Positions 1-10,660 of a stretch of DNA of 64,000 bases are shown piece by piece; within the stretch, counting starts at the first letter, position 1, and each line of letters begins with the position of its first letter. Source of the stretch: Asparagopsis taxiformis (Eukaryota > Rhodophyta > Florideophyceae > Bonnemaisoniales > Bonnemaisoniaceae). The notes under the pieces are model-generated. The model was not told where the DNA came from. It saw only the letters and a program-made list of their open reading frames with translations, and made no database searches. Made by a program: the position numbers and the translations under genes. The stretch is from NCBI GenBank assembly GCA_030407315.1, contig JALQPE010002446.1, forward strand, positions 1 to 64,000, written 5' to 3'.

Positions 1-1259
1 AACCGAAAGTGGGTTTCCGGTGAAGCCTACGTTGGCTATTTCCGACCACGAGTCGAAGAAGTTCGCGGACTACGATGATTCCGCGTACTTACGTAACGAC
101 GGGCTAGCGAGCCCAGTTACCACGACGGTAACCCGGGCATCCCCGCGAGGGATGAGACGACGTATCGCTCGCCGCGGCTCACGTTGCCGAAAACTAGAGG
201 CGATACTCTTCACGAGACGGGCCGCCGCCCAACGATACGAAACGGCAAACAAAAAGCCGACGATCTCGAAGCTCGATTGAACCGTCCATGCGAGGACGTG
301 CCCGAAGCTCACGAGCGAGCAGACGCAATTAGCGCACTCCGTAATCCCGAATGATTACTGGACGCTGTCGTGTTGGTCATGCCGCGAAGATGGCCACTCG
401 ACGTTTACGTGTGTCCGCGTCTGACGCCAGATCAACGGATCTTTTTCGCGTACAGTACTACCTCTTCCACGTGAAGAGCAACCCACGTCAGGCTGAGTAC
501 TTCCGCCAACGAATGGCAAACGGAACCAGGAACGACCTGGTGAGCGAGGGAACGTGAACTCGCGGAGGTATGGCACGCCGCCTACGATACTCCGAACACC
601 CCAATGTGACGGGGGAAGGCCATTCGACAGGCGCCCGCGGTGACTTACGTAAATGATCGACGTGATGCCCGCCCGTGGGCGAACGAACGAAATGGCCAGC
701 GTAATGGCCGCAGCGGAGTCTACGGGACGACTTCCGCTGACGAAACACCACTCGAGATGGAAACGAGTCACGATGACGAACGAGCTTCGTGGGCCACACG
801 ACGACGTGTCGAACGGCCTCGCACCGGAAAAAGACCAGGCGATGTAGGTCACGAGCCACCCACATCGCCTGAACCCTTACGTGAAAGGGGGACGACCGAC
901 GTCGATGATTGGTCCTCCGCAGGCTCACCGACGAACGAGAGTTACGAAAAGCTCACGGCCGCGAAGGCCAACTCGAGTCAAACGATACCCGACGTGGGGC
1001 GAGACACGAAGTCCAACGGGACGAACGAACCTCACACGAAGAGGAAGTCTCGCAAGACAGCGAGCGAGACAGGCGCTACCCGGAAGCACGACGCTTCCGA
1101 GCGCGAGAAAGCCAAGCACGCGGCTTATACGAAGCGTGTCGACGCAAAAGAAGCCATACGGGCTCATACGGTGAAGCAACGAACCGTCAACGGAGACGGA
1201 GACCGCGCGCCGGTCAAGAACCGAACCGTTGGTTTCTCGACGGGCACACGTGCCTACTT

Positions 1260-2054
1260 GCTTCGAAGCATTACTCGTGTCCGGAACGATCGGACTAGAC
1301 CTCAACGTGATGAGGGCGATTACCATCGCGATGGATACGTGCAAGCGGCTACAACTTGATACGAACAAGTTTGCTACCCTACGACTGGTTGACCGCTGTC
1401 TACGTGACGAAGCTACCGAAGCTCGGAGACGCCAACGGGCGACGCTTGCCTATCGAAGGCGCCATCCTGCTTCGTGTCCGGCTTGGGACTCGCTGTTCCG
1501 CGTCAAATTCTTCGTAGCCAACACGCTGGCTGTCCCCGTCATAATGGGCACGTCGTTCATGTCGAAGCATGTCGATGCTAGACGCTGTCGAGCGCAAACG
1601 ATCGAACTCCATCGAGGAGATACGATACCCATTATCGCGGAGGGTGATACGACGACTCCATACGAGGAGGGGGAAGAGACGAATCCAAAACGTGGAACAC
1701 CCCGAAACGCCGCGAGCGTAACGTCGGCCTCGAATCGGCCAAGCCAAACGTTTTCGGTCGCTGACGAAGTACACGCGTGTACCGGCGATGTCGCAACGGA
1801 CCGTCAACGTGACGACGGATGCGACAGGACCCGTGTTCCTCGAACCGAAAGCGTCGGTGCAATTCCGGCATGGGCTTCGTATAGCCAACGGAGTGGTCGA
1901 CGTAGGACCCAGAGAGACGTTCTCTATTATCGTATCTAACTTCACGAAGGACCGCGAGCTGCCGAAAGGCGCGACGATTGCGTACGCGGTACGCTCCCCG
2001 CTGGAAATCGTCCCACTCAAGCGTGAGGGCGGCGAAGCCCTCGCGAAGGTTTGA
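1260..2054 (+). pseudogene. Retroelement aspartic protease region, degraded
   Basis: Around 1265-1300 a short LLVSGT-like stretch sits where a retroelement protease would have its D-S/T-G active site, so the catalytic aspartate appears to be lost. Around 1495-1620 the translation resembles the C-terminal half of a retropepsin (hydrophobic strands, V-I-M-G-T-S-F, then an IxLHRGDTIPI-like segment). From 1788 to 2054 a separate open frame has the look of the spacer between protease and RT in gypsy elements. The pieces lie in different frames. Assignment rests mainly on position before RT and is weaker than for RT, RNase H and integrase. Confidence 0.55.
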
Positions 2055-2175
2055 ACCTACCGCTAGTCGACGCGACGACACGAACGAATGCTAACGGGCT
2101 GGGCAACGAAACGCCAGACCCGTTGGTCAACGAAAAAGGGGAACGCCCCGCCACAGATGGCAGTCGACAATCGAT

Positions 2176-2880
2176 TTGTCCCACCTCGACGACGAGGATT
2201 TACGAAAGCGCATCAACGAGATGTTAGCCACACATTCGTCAATGTGGACGAGCGGGCGCCTCGGCGAAATCAATGCTACGGAGCATCGAATCGAACTCGA
2301 ACCGGGCACGCGGCCCATACGTTCAATGCCCTATCTTCAGGGTCCGGCTCTACGTACGATAGCCGAGGAGCAGATCACGAAGATGCTCACGAAGGGTTTA
2401 TCGAAACCCGCGTCCAGCGAATGGGCGTCACCAATCGTGTTGGTACCAAAGAAGGACGGATCCTTACGTTTCTGTCTGTCGATTACAGACGTTTGAACGC
2501 GAAAAACGATCGCCGATTCGTATCCACTTCCTCGTATGGAAGATTGCCTCGATTCGCTTGGCGACGCCGCCATCTTCACGACACTTGGACTGTAACGCCG
2601 GTTACTGGCAAGTGCCCGTCTCGGCCGAGGACCGTGATAAGACAACGTTTACGTCTTTCATGGGACGTATCGCTACGTGCGAATGCCATTCGGGCTACGA
2701 AATGCCCCCGCTACGTTTCAGCGGACGTTGGACATAATCCTTCCGGAGTACGTTGGCATCGTGCCTTGTTTACTTGGACGACGTAATCGTCTTTTCGAAA
2801 AGACCTCGAGTCTCACCTGGGTCCGTTGACCAGTGCTTTCCCTGCTACGCGCAGCGGGAGTAACGTTAAAGCTCACGAAG
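2176..2880 (+). pseudogene. Retroelement reverse transcriptase, frame-broken
   Basis: The N-terminal RT block is open from 2176 to about 2490. It contains a PIRSMPY-like segment, the SPIVLVPKKDGSLRFC block typical of gypsy RT, and then a stop. The palm continues in other frames. The active-site motif YLDD, followed by VIVFSK, is at 2771-2800, and the ThrThrLeuAsp and [18 protein letters not shown] blocks can be followed only by changing frame. At least three frame changes occur over about 700 nt, so no functional RT is encoded. The enzyme would copy element RNA into cDNA. Confidence 0.85.
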
Positions 2881-2902
2881 TGCTCTTTCTTTCAACCACG
2901 AG

Positions 2903-3565
2903 TTGACTACCTGGGCACGTGATTACCCCAGGGAAGCTGCACGTCGCAGCTCGAACAAGGAAGCCTTTCGTACGGCTACGTTCCCGCGAGATAAGACGCA
3001 GTGCCGATCGTTTTTGGGCGCGGCCAACGTTTACCGCCGTTTCGTAAAGGCGTACGCCGAGATCGCTCGGCCACTCAACACGATGTTGAAGAAGGACGCT
3101 TCCCCCGATTGGACGAATCCAACTAACGCGCAAACGAATCCGTTCGAAACGTTGAAGACAATACTGGTGTCGCCACCCGTATTGCACCTCCCGAAGGCGG
3201 GACGTCCGTTCATGATCGATACCGACGCGTCGGCGTATCAGCTGGGAGCTACGTTGCTCCAGCAGCAGAACGGAGATAAACCCAACGAATGGGTGCCGAT
3301 TGGGTACTGGTCGAAAACCCTCAACGAAACCGAACGCGGTTACTCGGCGACCGAGCGCGAGTGCTACTCCGTCGTCTGGGCGATAACGTCGCTCCGACCC
3401 TACGTAGACGGTCAGCGGTTCACCGTACGTACGGACCACGAAGCCTTACGTTGGCTGATGACGTTGACGGACGCGTCCGGACGACTACTACGATGGAGGC
3501 TACGCGTTGCCGAATTCGATTTTCGAAGTTACGTACAGGCCTGGGCGCGTGCACCAGGTACCTGA
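2903..3565 (+). pseudogene. Retroelement RNase H domain (fragment)
   Basis: This open frame covers the RT thumb/connection (YRRFVKAYAEIARPL, typical of gypsy elements) and a full RNase H1-like domain. The acidic residues sit in DTDASAYQLGA, TERECYSVVWAI and RTDHEALRWL. The domain degrades the RNA strand of the RNA/DNA hybrid. It is intact locally but cut off from RT upstream and from the integrase downstream by frame changes. The following 3507-4118 frame is a charged linker leading into the integrase. Confidence 0.88.
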
Positions 3566-4081
3566 CGCTTTATCACGTGTGATATCTACGTATGACGACG
3601 GTCGACCCGTCGACGATGACGTACCATCGTATGGGGACGCAGTCCTCGTGACGACTCGCAGTCGGCGACAACCCACACGAAATGGGCAAGGACGAACGAC
3701 GTCCGTACGTAAAGAGGCACCGAATGCCAGGGGTCACGACGACCCGTCGAACGAGACTCGTGACGAACGAGCACCAGCCGCGACGGCTGGCAACGATGAA
3801 CGCGAGTTCAACCGCGACGCGTCGCTCGATGACGTTCTCGACGAGGAACCGGATTTACTCGACGAACAGCGCGCTGCTGAAGACGATTCGGCACGCGTGC
3901 CACCAGCTGACGCTCAGCTTCCCATTACGAGGGACGAGCTTATCGAAGCTCAACGCGAGGACGCGTTCTGTCAAACGATACTGACACGACAGTCCGAAAC
4001 GCAGGACGCTGCATTCTTCGAAGGCCACGATGCTTACTCCGACGCCGGAACCCTCACGACGAGGAACGTACACAAATCGTT

Positions 4082-4657
4082 GTGCCGGCTTCGTTGCGGC
4101 CGCGGCTGCTGGAGTTAACGCACCACCACGTCCTCGCTGGACATCCCGGACAAACACGTATGTACTACACCCTACGGAGGACGTACTACTGGCCCGCAAT
4201 GGCCGCCGACATCCACGCAACGGTACGAAACTGCGTTGGATGTGCGAAGAACCGCGTGAAGCTTCGCAAACGGACGAACCCGTTACGTTTATTTCCGGCT
4301 ACGGAGCCGCTGCGAGACCTATGTATCGACATACTAGGTCCGCTGACGAAGACCACGCGTAGCAACCGATTTATTCTCGTTATAACGGACCGCTTCACGA
4401 AGCTGACTAGAGTCGTACCTCTACGTAATATCGATTCCGCCAACGTGGCGAGCGCGTTCGTCAACGCGTGGGTCTTCTCGTATGGACCCCCACGAGCGCT
4501 CATAAGCGATAACGGAAAGCAGTTCGCTGCTAAGTTCTTCCAGCGCGTTTGCAACGAGATTGGCGTAACGAACGTCTTTACGTCGACGTACTACCCCCAA
4601 ACGAACGGGCAGGTGGAGCGCTACAACAGGACGATCCTGGCGATGCTGCGCAATTAA
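4082..4657 (+). pseudogene. Retroelement integrase (HHCC zinc finger and DDE core)
   Basis: This is the best preserved part of the element. An HHCC zinc-binding module (H...HPGQ...C-x2-C) is followed by the DDE core with D in CIDILG, D in LISDNGKQF and E in TNGQVERYN. The frame ends in a TAA right after the core, at 4655-4657. The same frame then continues open for about 100 nt with a typical integrase continuation (ALTFAYNTHVHSST) before another stop. All catalytic residues are present in the core, but the stop removes the C-terminal domain. The enzyme would insert element cDNA into host DNA. Confidence 0.9.
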
Positions 4658-4755
4658 GTGAACGAAAACCAGAACGACTGGGATCGATACGCATCGGCGT
4701 TAACGTTTGCGTATAACACGCATGTGCATTCGAGCACGGGCACGACGCCCTTCGA

Positions 4756-5375
4756 TTGATGATTCTCACGAATCCACCGCCACCGTTGGCGCTACACACG
4801 TCGGTAACGAACCGCGAACTACCCGACGGGGGAGGGCGAGCCACTTACGTTCGTGAGCTCGCCACTACGATGGATAACGCGTATCGAACGCTGAAGGCCG
4901 CGCAGGCACGTTATAAACGAAATTTCGACAAACGAGTCCATGTCTCGAATCGAAACATCCGCGCGGGAGAATACGTATTCATCGACCCGACGGACGGGAC
5001 CACGAAGGGCACGAAGCTCGGCAACCACGCGTTGGGACCGTTCCGCGTACTACGTACGACGTACGTACGTTCGTCATCCAACGAGGAGACGTAGTTGAAC
5101 GTGTCAACTCGGACCGCGTTGCGTACGCGCCAACGCCGGCGAACGCGCCCCCGCCGGAGCCATACGATGCCACCGAGGCAGATCTCGACAAGAACCACGA
5201 CGGTCCGGCGTACGTAGTAGACGACCTACTCAACCATCGCGTAAACGATGACGGCACCCTAGACTTCCTCGTGAAGTGGGTCGGGTATCGTAACCCTACG
5301 TGGGAGCCCCGCCGGAACGTATCTGAAGAGAGCGTCTCTCGATACTTCGCACGCGTGCGACGAGCAACAACGTGA
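4756..5375 (+). pseudogene. Integrase C-terminal region with chromodomain
   Basis: The 4756-5094 frame has the basic, tyrosine-rich post-core region (ARYKRNFDKRVHV, then LGPFRVLR), a GPY/F-like module. A frame change near 5090 leads into an open frame ending TGA at 5373-5375. It contains a chromodomain: YVVDDLLNHR, FLVKWVGY, then NPTWEPRRN (5205-5310). The FLVKWxGY and TWEP residues form part of the aromatic cage that, in chromodomains generally, binds methylated histone tails. In chromoviruses this domain biases insertion toward heterochromatin (established for the group, inferred here). Confidence 0.85.
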
Positions 5376-7849
5376 AAGGCCACGACGGCCCCCGAAAACG
5401 CACACGAGCGTCGAGCTAAGCGCACGCGTGCGCGACGTTGCACGATGCAACAAACGAAGGCGACGAGCCGCACGAACCACAAGCGAAGGCACAACGAGTG
5501 GCCGGGACGTCCACCCTTGCGTTGGGGGGGCGCGATGCGTGCTAGAGCCGTCGCTCTTTTCTTTTTCGACACCATACGTTGGTGGAGGCACGAGCGCCAA
5601 CGAAAGATTGGACGACGAGTCCACGCGCGGACGATTCACACGATGTGAAGAGCCGCGACTGGCTCGACAGTGTTGTCCGTCCCACAGGAATGGATGACAA
5701 CATCACGGACCACGGACGGACATCACGTCAGGTTTTTCGCGCGAAAAATGACGATAGGGCCAGCGGGCCATGGACGCACGGTACGAAAAATCGGGCCGAT
5801 TACAGTGCGCTAACCTGGCCGAATCTCGGGACACGCGTGCCCCGAAAATTTCGTAATTTTGGCATGACGTGTGAGCCATCGTACGTCCCCGTGGACAACC
5901 GCTGACAACGAGTCGCATCGACCAACGAGGTCAACGCCAACAGCTCGCGAGCTAACGGCAACGTGACGCCGGAAGGCGGAGAAACGACGTCGGACGGACG
6001 CGTCCCCAACGAAGATGGCAACGGCCTCATTACGAAACTTCCCGCACGAAGCGGAACGAAGCTATACGTTAGCCGACGAATTAGACCAACGGGTCTCAGC
6101 GCACGAAGCGCGCGAGTAAAGCGTGCGAACGACGAGCCCACGAGGCCGCGACGACGGACGGCGAACCGTATCGCCATCGTGAGGCACGACGCCGAACACG
6201 GTAGCCACGTACGGCAACCACGGAACGACACCACGGTGTCCTGCCACGCGGGCATAACGAATGACGCGCGAAAGCGAAAGGCCCGCCGGCTAGTCGAAAC
6301 GCACGAGCAAACCCGAAAGGCGGGTAGACCACGTACGGTCACGAAGGCCAAGACGCGCACGTCCGCGTCGCAAAACGAGTAAGCTAACGAAGCTTAGACT
6401 CCGGTCGAATTCGAAGGCGCACGCGCCACCGGCCACGTTGGCCAGGATACGAGCGCGTACGCGGACGTCGTAACGATAACGACGTACCTCAACGGGTCGA
6501 CCCCGCGAAACAAAAATACGAATACACGACGGCGCACAAGCTGGTAGCCAACGTAAACGGCACAGCTGAAGGCAACGAGCCGACGAAAAACTGGTTCACG
6601 TAAAAGCCTCAAATGCCCGCGGGCATGCGAAACGACTTCGTCAATCGCGTCCCCGTCGGGTTCGCAAGTCGAATAAACGAAATAACGCAACGGCGTAGAG
6701 GGCGAGCATTACGTATGCCCAGGTGCACGACGCACCACAAAACGGACGAGCTAATTAAACGCTCCAACGACGCTGCTAACGCGAAGCGGACCAGCGCAAC
6801 GATTGCGCCACCGGCTAACGTGAAGCCGCGGGAACGTGAAGCGCGACGGCGCTAACGATGTTAACGGCTATACGAAAAGCCAAGCCCGCCGGCAACCACG
6901 TCGTCAACGGAACCGCGACGCACCACGACGCACTGCCGCGTACACGCAACGGCGTGAAACGTCAAGCCAACTCACGCGCGAGTCGGCCTGATGTTTAACG
7001 AATTTTCCGTCCAGCTCATCGGAGCAAATTAAAATTGGCACCGACGTGCTACGTGCCAAAGAGCTCGAACGCTCAACGAAATTCGACACCCGACGGGGTT
7101 AATCTCACAGGGCGCGGCGGAGGAAACGATTTCCGAGTTAGTTACAAAATGATAACGCCACTGGCCAACGTGAAGCGCGACGGCGCTAATGACGTCAATG
7201 GCTATACGAAATGCCAAGCCCGCCGGCAACCACGTCGTCAACGGAACCGCAACGTACTGCGACGAATTGCCGCGTACACGCCACGGCGTAGAACTTCAAA
7301 CCGACTCACGTGCGAGTCGGTCTGACGTTCGATGGATTTTTCACCTAGCTCATCGGAGCAAATTAAAATTGGCACCGACGTGCTACGCGCTAAGAGCTCG
7401 AATGCTCAACGGAATTCGACACCCGGCGGGGATATCCGAACGAGAAACGACGGCGGAAACGATTTTCGAGTTAGTTACTAAATGATACGCACGCCAACGG
7501 GCTAAACGATCGAGGTCAACGTACCACTCGCAGTGAAAAGCCGCCGCTACGCGCCGCCGCTTTGCCGAATAGTTACGAATGTTACGAACCTGCCAACGGG
7601 CACGCGCCGCCGCGAACTCGAAGCACGGGCTACGTAAGCCATACGACACCCGACGGGGTAGACGCCACAACAAAAAAAATTGTGGGGAGGGGCTTAACGC
7701 TTACCCCTCCCCCGCTGCAGACGACCTGCCAAACACGTATTACGAAGCTCAACGGAGCCATGCGATTACGCAGAGAAACGAGACGAAAGTTTACGAAAGC
7801 AACACGATGCTAACAGCCTACGAGGCATACGTACTAACCTAGGAACGAC
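5376..7849 (+). other. Long non-coding 3' region of the chromovirus
   Basis: There is no recognisable coding region on either strand; the short ORFs have no family resemblance. The + strand is rich in ACG and AACG and poor in T, like the pol region, so it looks like part of the same element. It contains a G-tract block at 5498-5530 that is repeated at 10644-10674, and a tandem duplication of about 335 bp (6835-7500). Confidence 0.5.
6835..7500 (+). repeat. Two-copy tandem direct repeat, about 335 bp per unit
   Basis: Unit 1 (about 6835-7165) and unit 2 (about 7166-7500) share long matched stretches at a constant offset of 334-336 bp. The block GCCCGCCGGCAACCACGTCG is at 6882 and 7218, and GGAGCAAATTAAAATTGGCA is at 7021 and 7355. 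The units differ by scattered substitutions and small indels, so the duplication is not recent. Tandem repeats in the 3' untranslated region are common in large plant gypsy elements. Confidence 0.85.
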
Positions 7850-8240
7850 CTAGTAGCGACGCGAACGCTTGCCCGCAGGGTCATACGGACCAGGGCCTTC
7901 GCCGCGGCTATCGTGGCTGCGGCTGCGGCTTCGACTGGGCTGAACGAAGCCCGGCGCGTACGGATCGACGGTCTGCGTGACCACGGGGGCTCGCTCGCGA
8001 CGCGACGCGGGATCCCTGGCGTAAGGGTCCGCAGTCCCGTGACTGCGCGTATCCGAAGGGCGCGCCGAAGCGGGGTCGCGTGGCAGGTACGCCGCTGCGT
8101 GACCATACCCGACGGGGTCCCCGAAGCCGCCGCCACTCGCATAACCGTAAGGTTCATTACGAACGCCAACGGGCGGCGCGTAACTACGAGTCGCCGCGGC
8201 GAGACGTTCCGAAATCGCGCGCTCCGTTGCCAGCGGGCAG
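7850..8240 (-). pseudogene. Antisense ORF, C-terminal Arg/Ser/Tyr-rich tail in a third frame
   Basis: On the - strand this frame continues the composition of the RGG-rich protein with PYGYASGGGFGDPVGYG-type repeats, and ends RSRSHDSRGEGPG...KRSRRY with a stop at 7850. It is reached from the 8241-9290 frame only by another frame change, so either the protein ends at 8241 or the copy is frameshifted. The composition supports a nucleic-acid-binding tail; nothing more specific can be said. Confidence 0.35.
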
Positions 8241-9290
8241 TCAGGTCCAACGTCTGGGCTCTGAAATCTTCGGCTGTGCGAGCCCGGACGTAATAAGGGA
8301 ACGAATAACCCAGCCGTCCGCACGAGGCGGAGCGGCCATCGACGTACCGAGAAGCCGACGGGCATCCTCATCGGAGATGCGGTCGTCCAAGCTCACGAAG
8401 CGAGGCATACGTTCGGCCAGCGTGGCCACCTCCGTACGACCGACACGGGCAACGTTTCCCCCTTCCGTAGCCTCGCGTGACACGATCTCACGAGGATCCG
8501 GCGCACGCGGCGCTTCATCTTGATGGCCACGACGGCCAGAACGTGACCCGCGAGGTCGATTGCCGCCACCGAGGCCGCCAAAGTAGCCAGAACGATTACC
8601 ACGACGGCGTTCGGCTCGGGAAGCGTCCCGCGGTACGTATGCACCGTCGCTGCGCACCTGAACGAACTCTTGGTTGTCCCCGGTCGCGTAATCCGGGCGC
8701 ACGACGCGATACTCCGGCCCCAATGCGAGGGCACCGCGAGTCTCCGCCACCACGCCGGTGACAGAAACGAACATGTCGGAGCCTTCGACCGGCATTGCAC
8801 GAAGCAATTCGTAATCTGCCAGGTAGTCCAGCGTGGACTCCGGCAGTAGGCACGCGCACCCAAACACACGCCGCTCCACGTAAAGCGAGCAAGCGAACAT
8901 CGCTGCGTGTTCGACGTCCACCGCCGTTAGGAAACGTTCCTTCACCGCCGCAGGCGCGTCCTGCATGGCGCCGGTGAAATAGTGTACCACGCGGGGTAAC
9001 AACGTAGAAGACCCGCGGGGATACGGATATGCGCCCACCACGTCGGGCAGCATCGGGAAGAAATTCTCGCACGAAACACCTAACGAGGTAGACGCGTGCG
9101 ACACACGGAAGTCGTCCGCATCGGCGTAACGGAGTGCGAAGTAGTCGTCGTACGATACGACACGGTTGGCCATCACGCTCAACGATAGCGAGGTCTTCCA
9201 CTCGGCACGCTGCCGCTCCGTCAGTGTCCGCGGACACACGTACACGGACGCCAACGCAGTGAACGGCGGTTCCTCGGGCGCCCCTTCCAT
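8241..9290 (-). CDS. Antisense ORF, second part: globular domain with RGG-rich tail; Gag-like candidate
   Basis: This 349-aa frame begins with an ATG at 9290 and overlaps the preceding ORF by 70 nt. Residues 1-210 look globular (WKTSLSLSVMANRVVSYDDY; two to three Cys but no zinc knuckle). Residues about 215-270 are Gly/Arg-rich with RGG-like repeats, as in RNA-binding tails. A further frame (7850-8240) stays open with Tyr/Pro/Gly repeats and an RS-rich end (SRSRSRSHDSRGEG). The layout of disordered head, globular core and basic nucleic-acid-binding tail fits a retroelement Gag or RNA-binding protein. No homology is recognised, so function is not assigned. Confidence 0.5.
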   Translation of the reverse strand: MEGAPEEPPFTALASVYVCPRTLTERQRAEWKTSLSLSVMANRVVSYDDYFALRYADADDFRVSHASTSLGVSCENFFPMLPDVVGAYPYPRGSSTLLPRVVHYFTGAMQDAPAAVKERFLTAVDVEHAAMFACSLYVERRVFGCACLLPESTLDYLADYELLRAMPVEGSDMFVSVTGVVAETRGALALGPEYRVVRPDYATGDNQEFVQVRSDGAYVPRDASRAERRRGNRSGYFGGLGGGNRPRGSRSGRRGHQDEAPRAPDPREIVSREATEGGNVARVGRTEVATLAERMPRFVSLDDRISDEDARRLLGTSMAAPPRADGWVIRSLITSGLAQPKISEPRRWT

Positions 9291-10078
9291 AAGTACGCGT
9301 CCATAAGGTCTACGTAGACCGCATCGTCAGCGTCGCGCAACCACGAACGGTCGCAACGAATCGACGCCGGGATCTGGTAACGAGCCGATCCCGTAGGCCC
9401 GTTGGCGAAACGACGCCCGGCACGACGCCCCCACGAGTCTTCGGCAACGCGCATGTACTCGAGCACTGCGCGTGCGTCCATACGATCTTTGGCCAGCGTG
9501 GCCACATCCTCGTCTGACACGGCAGTCCGAGGCAGCACCGCCCACGTGTGGGTCAGGGAACTCGCGTCGAGCGCGACTCCCTCACGAACGGAGGTTCCTA
9601 CGGTTCCCGCGGGAACGTCCGACCCTGACGAATCCCGACGGGGAGACTGGGGTGAACCCTCACGACGAGGCTCGCCGGCGCGCGACGCTGCCTCAGCACG
9701 ACGTAAACGTGCGGCCGCGGCCATCGCAGCCACTCCACGACCAGAGGGCACGACCTCCGGCACTATCGGTGACTCCGGACTTGAGTCGGACGCCGTTGCG
9801 TCATCGTCACGTGGGGCATCGGCCCTAGCAGCATCGGCAGGCGTCACGGAAGCCACCAGGCGAGACGGAGCCATCGGGCGAGACGAAGAGGCGACGGCCT
9901 GAGGAGCAACGGCTTCTCCCGCCCTAACGGATGGGGCGGGAGAGACGGACGCTTCCGTCGCTGGCGGCGCACCGGCTCCGACGAGGGAGGGAGCGCCCTG
10001 CGAAGGGTTCCTCGCTCCACCTCCAGCAGAGCCGGCGGGCCGCGGAGTGTTAGCATCAGTGCTACGGGTCGTAACCAT
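9221..10078 (-). CDS. Antisense ORF, N-terminal part (Ala/Ser/Pro-rich, then helical domain); unrecognised
   Basis: From the first ATG on the - strand (10078; the frame is open further upstream without an ATG) this encodes about 285 residues. The first 170 or so are low complexity, rich in Ala, Ser, Pro and charged residues (MVTTRSTDANT start). About 100 more ordered residues follow, with helical character (VATLAKDRMDARAVLEYM). The ordered part continues in a second frame starting at 9290 (a -1 change), so the two ORFs probably make one protein or an overlapping ORF pair. I recognise no family. The low-complexity head and basic tail resemble retroelement Gag proteins, but there is no CCHC knuckle. 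It runs opposite to the chromovirus pol. Confidence 0.5.
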   Translation of the reverse strand: MVTTRSTDANTPRPAGSAGGGARNPSQGAPSLVGAGAPPATEASVSPAPSVRAGEAVAPQAVASSSRPMAPSRLVASVTPADAARADAPRDDDATASDSSPESPIVPEVVPSGRGVAAMAAAARLRRAEAASRAGEPRREGSPQSPRRDSSGSDVPAGTVGTSVREGVALDASSLTHTWAVLPRTAVSDEDVATLAKDRMDARAVLEYMRVAEDSWGRRAGRRFANGPTGSARYQIPASIRCDRSWLRDADDAVYVDLMDAYLWKGRPRNRRSLRWRPCTCVRGH

Positions 10079-10484
10079 CGTGGTTACGCTGTATGCGATA
10101 TTCACGACGAGTGCAACGAGCACGACGACGAAAGCCACGCGGGCTAGACGAAACGAGAGGACGAGGAGGGCGGAAGCAGCCAGGAGTACCCAGCGGGGGA
10201 AAGCGGTGAGGAAGAACGGGAAGGCAACGGCCTGGATGACGATGGTGAGAGGAAGGGTGAGCGACGATCGCTATCACGTTAAGCCGCGGCTTAATAACCT
10301 TCGGACGACCGTTGTCGTAATGCCCGCTGGCAGATTCACGAAAGGGCCGCGGCCTACGCACGCATCGCGCTGAATTGAAGCACGCCCGCGTGGTGGAATT
10401 GGACACTGCATTCGTTGCAGGGAAACGCCTAGGCGAGGCATTGACGAACGATGCCAACGGGCGGGCCTCGATGATTACGAAAGA

Positions 10485-10510
10485 GCCGGAGCGCACGCGC
10501 GCGCTCCGGC
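10485..10510. repeat. GC-rich perfect inverted repeat (10-bp stem)
   Basis: GCCGGAGCGC at 10485-10494 pairs with GCGCTCCGGC at 10501-10510 across a 6-nt spacer. It lies between the start of the antisense ORF and the G-rich tract at 10661. It could form a hairpin in RNA of either strand. Confidence 0.7.
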
Positions 10511-10660
10511 GCCGTGGCGATTCGATCAGCCAACCAGGCCGCGTACGTTTCAACGAGATTCTTCGGGACAACTGCCACGTCCGCAGTTGTACCCGAAAAG
10601 GCGCCACGGCCCCGTGTCTCAGGCGCGTCCTGACGGGCCTCGCGTGGCCGGGACGTCCAC

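Larger units (their letters stand above)
1..5375 (+). mobile_element. Degenerate Ty3/gypsy chromovirus, pol region (left end outside window)
   Basis: Recognisable domains follow the Ty3/gypsy order on the + strand: protease remnant (about 1260-2054), reverse transcriptase (about 2176-2880), RNase H (about 2990-3565), integrase (4082-4657) and a C-terminal chromodomain (about 5205-5350). Integrase after RNase H defines Ty3/gypsy, and a terminal chromodomain defines chromoviruses. The reading frame changes several times and stops interrupt RT, the end of the integrase and the linker, so this copy cannot encode an intact polyprotein. Bases 1-1250 contain only short overlapping ORFs with no recognisable Gag or CCHC knuckle. 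No 5' LTR or primer-binding site is visible, so the element starts left of base 1. Confidence 0.9.

Noticed and set aside
355..928. Long - strand ORFs opposite the start of the retroelement
   Set aside because: The sequence is ACG-rich and stop-poor on both strands; the translations are Arg/Ser-rich noise without domains.
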